Below are positions 29,728 through 30,264 of a stretch of DNA of 30,264 nucleotides, piece after piece. The notes under the pieces were generated by a model. It did not search any database. It was not told the origin of the DNA and saw only the letters and a list, made by a program, of their open reading frames with translations. Both the position numbers and the translations under genes were made by a program. Each line of letters opens with the position of its first letter. Within the stretch, counting starts at the first letter, position 1. The stretch is from the NCBI GenBank assembly GCA_964386915.1, contig CAYLUQ010000019.1, forward strand, positions 1 to 30,264, given 5' to 3'. Source of the stretch: JADHMP01 sp964386915 (GTDB lineage Bacteria > Bacteroidota > Bacteroidia > Flavobacteriales > Flavobacteriaceae).

Positions 29728-30264
29728 TTATTTAACAATTATAAACTCAACACGTCTATTGTAGGCTTTTCCTTGGTCAGAATCATTTGATCGGGCTGGC
29801 TCTGCTTCACCACAACCAACGGTTTCCAAACGACTAGGATCAATATTTTTGATAATTAAATAATTTTTCGCTGCAAGGGCTCTGCGTTCTGACAACTCTT
29901 GGTTGTAGGTGTCTGAAGCTCTACTATCCGTATGTCCTTTGATTTTTAAATTAAAGGAAGGAAAGTCGTGTAAAATTCGAGCCACTTCATTTAAGGTTAA
30001 AAGAGACTCATATTTTAAGGTAGCTTTATCCGTATCAAAGAAAATTATCTTGATTTCATAAACGTCCCAGGAATCAGGATCTCTAGGCCCTTCTTGTTCT
30101 TTGACTTCTTCTGGGCAACCCTTATTTTCTGGTGTTCCTACTCGATCTACACAAGCGTCTAAAGCATCTTCTATGCCATCGCCATCACTATCAGGGGCAA
30201 CCTTTAAATTCTTCAATACCCCAAAGCTCAGGACATACATCTTTGCTATCTGGAATACCGTCTT
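29728..30264 (-). pseudogene. OmpA-family outer membrane protein with TSP3 repeats, 5' end outside the window and one-base frameshift
   Basis: The C-terminal part is an OmpA-like peptidoglycan-binding domain: KIIFFDTDKATLKYES, GHTDSRASDTYNQELSERRA with the D and R residues that contact diaminopimelate, and a VEFIIVK ending. Before it come calcium-binding thrombospondin type 3 repeats (DSDGDGIEDALDACVDRVG). The repeats are split between two frames: upstream of 30197 one frame reads DGIPDSKDVCPELWG and ends FKGCP-stop, and downstream the neighbouring frame continues with PDSDGDGIED. One surplus base in the C4 run at 30197-30194 explains the shift. An ATG at 30240 in the second frame is therefore not a true start. 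It may be a real mutation or a sequencing error in the run of C. Confidence 0.85.

Noticed and set aside
30200..30240. ATG at 30240 as start of a 170-aa OmpA protein
   Set aside because: It lies in the wrong frame relative to the upstream TSP3 repeat; the apparent start is created by the frameshift.

Overview
The window looks like chromosomal DNA from a pigmented, probably marine member of the Flavobacteriaceae (Bacteroidota). This rests on four observations. DnaE carries an N-terminal proofreading exonuclease domain, as usual in Flavobacteriia. Several genes and the tRNA are preceded by TTTG-N18-23-TAnnTTTG promoters instead of sigma70 -35/-10 boxes. The carotenoid genes are of the CruF/CrtD/CrtA type, linked to acyclic-end xanthophylls of the saproxanthin/myxol kind. 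An OmpA-like gene with calcium-binding TSP3 repeats lies at the right end. No phage, insertion sequence or CRISPR array was seen, and coding density is very high.

Layout. (1) 1-4900, minus strand: tRNA-Asp, thioredoxin and DnaE. (2) 5003-10636, plus strand: a four-gene operon in which each gene overlaps the next by ATGA. It encodes a metallo-beta-lactamase-fold exonuclease, an ATP-dependent DNA ligase, an Lhr-Core-type helicase and a metallophosphoesterase, which together form the known ligase-associated repair cluster. The transcription-repair coupling factor mfd follows. (3) 13993-18571: an ACT-domain protein and a YraN-type protein (minus), metG and a histone-deacetylase-family hydrolase (plus), and a CBS-pair protein (minus). 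(4) 18646-20489: an NAD-dependent epimerase-like protein, a small helical protein and a lipoprotein. (5) 20496-26054: a carotenoid locus split around a 453-bp AT-rich, repeat-rich intergenic region. The minus-strand operon is CrtA-like monooxygenase, CrtD, CruF and then the lipoprotein. The plus side has a secreted ThuA-like protein and then crtI with its own promoter. (6) 26051-30264, minus strand: a one-helix membrane protein, an AddB-like PD-(D/E)XK protein, and the 3' part of an OmpA gene with a one-base frameshift.

How the genes may work together. CrtI would desaturate phytoene to lycopene. CruF would hydrate the acyclic psi end at C-1', CrtD would introduce the 3',4' double bond, and the CrtA-like enzyme is a candidate for C-2' oxidation. 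That is a near-complete route to a myxol- or saproxanthin-type end group, but phytoene synthase, cyclase and ring hydroxylase are not in the window. The ligase cluster, mfd, the AddB-like protein and the proofreading DnaE give the window a strong DNA replication and repair content.

The most notable anomalies are the frameshift in the OmpA gene, the absence of a canonical start codon where the mfd reading frame should begin, the structured intergenic region between the two carotenoid transcription units, and the 3' overlap of all four convergent gene pairs. I found no clearly new multi-gene system. The least explained parts are the carotenoid intergenic region and the lipoprotein attached to the carotenoid operon.
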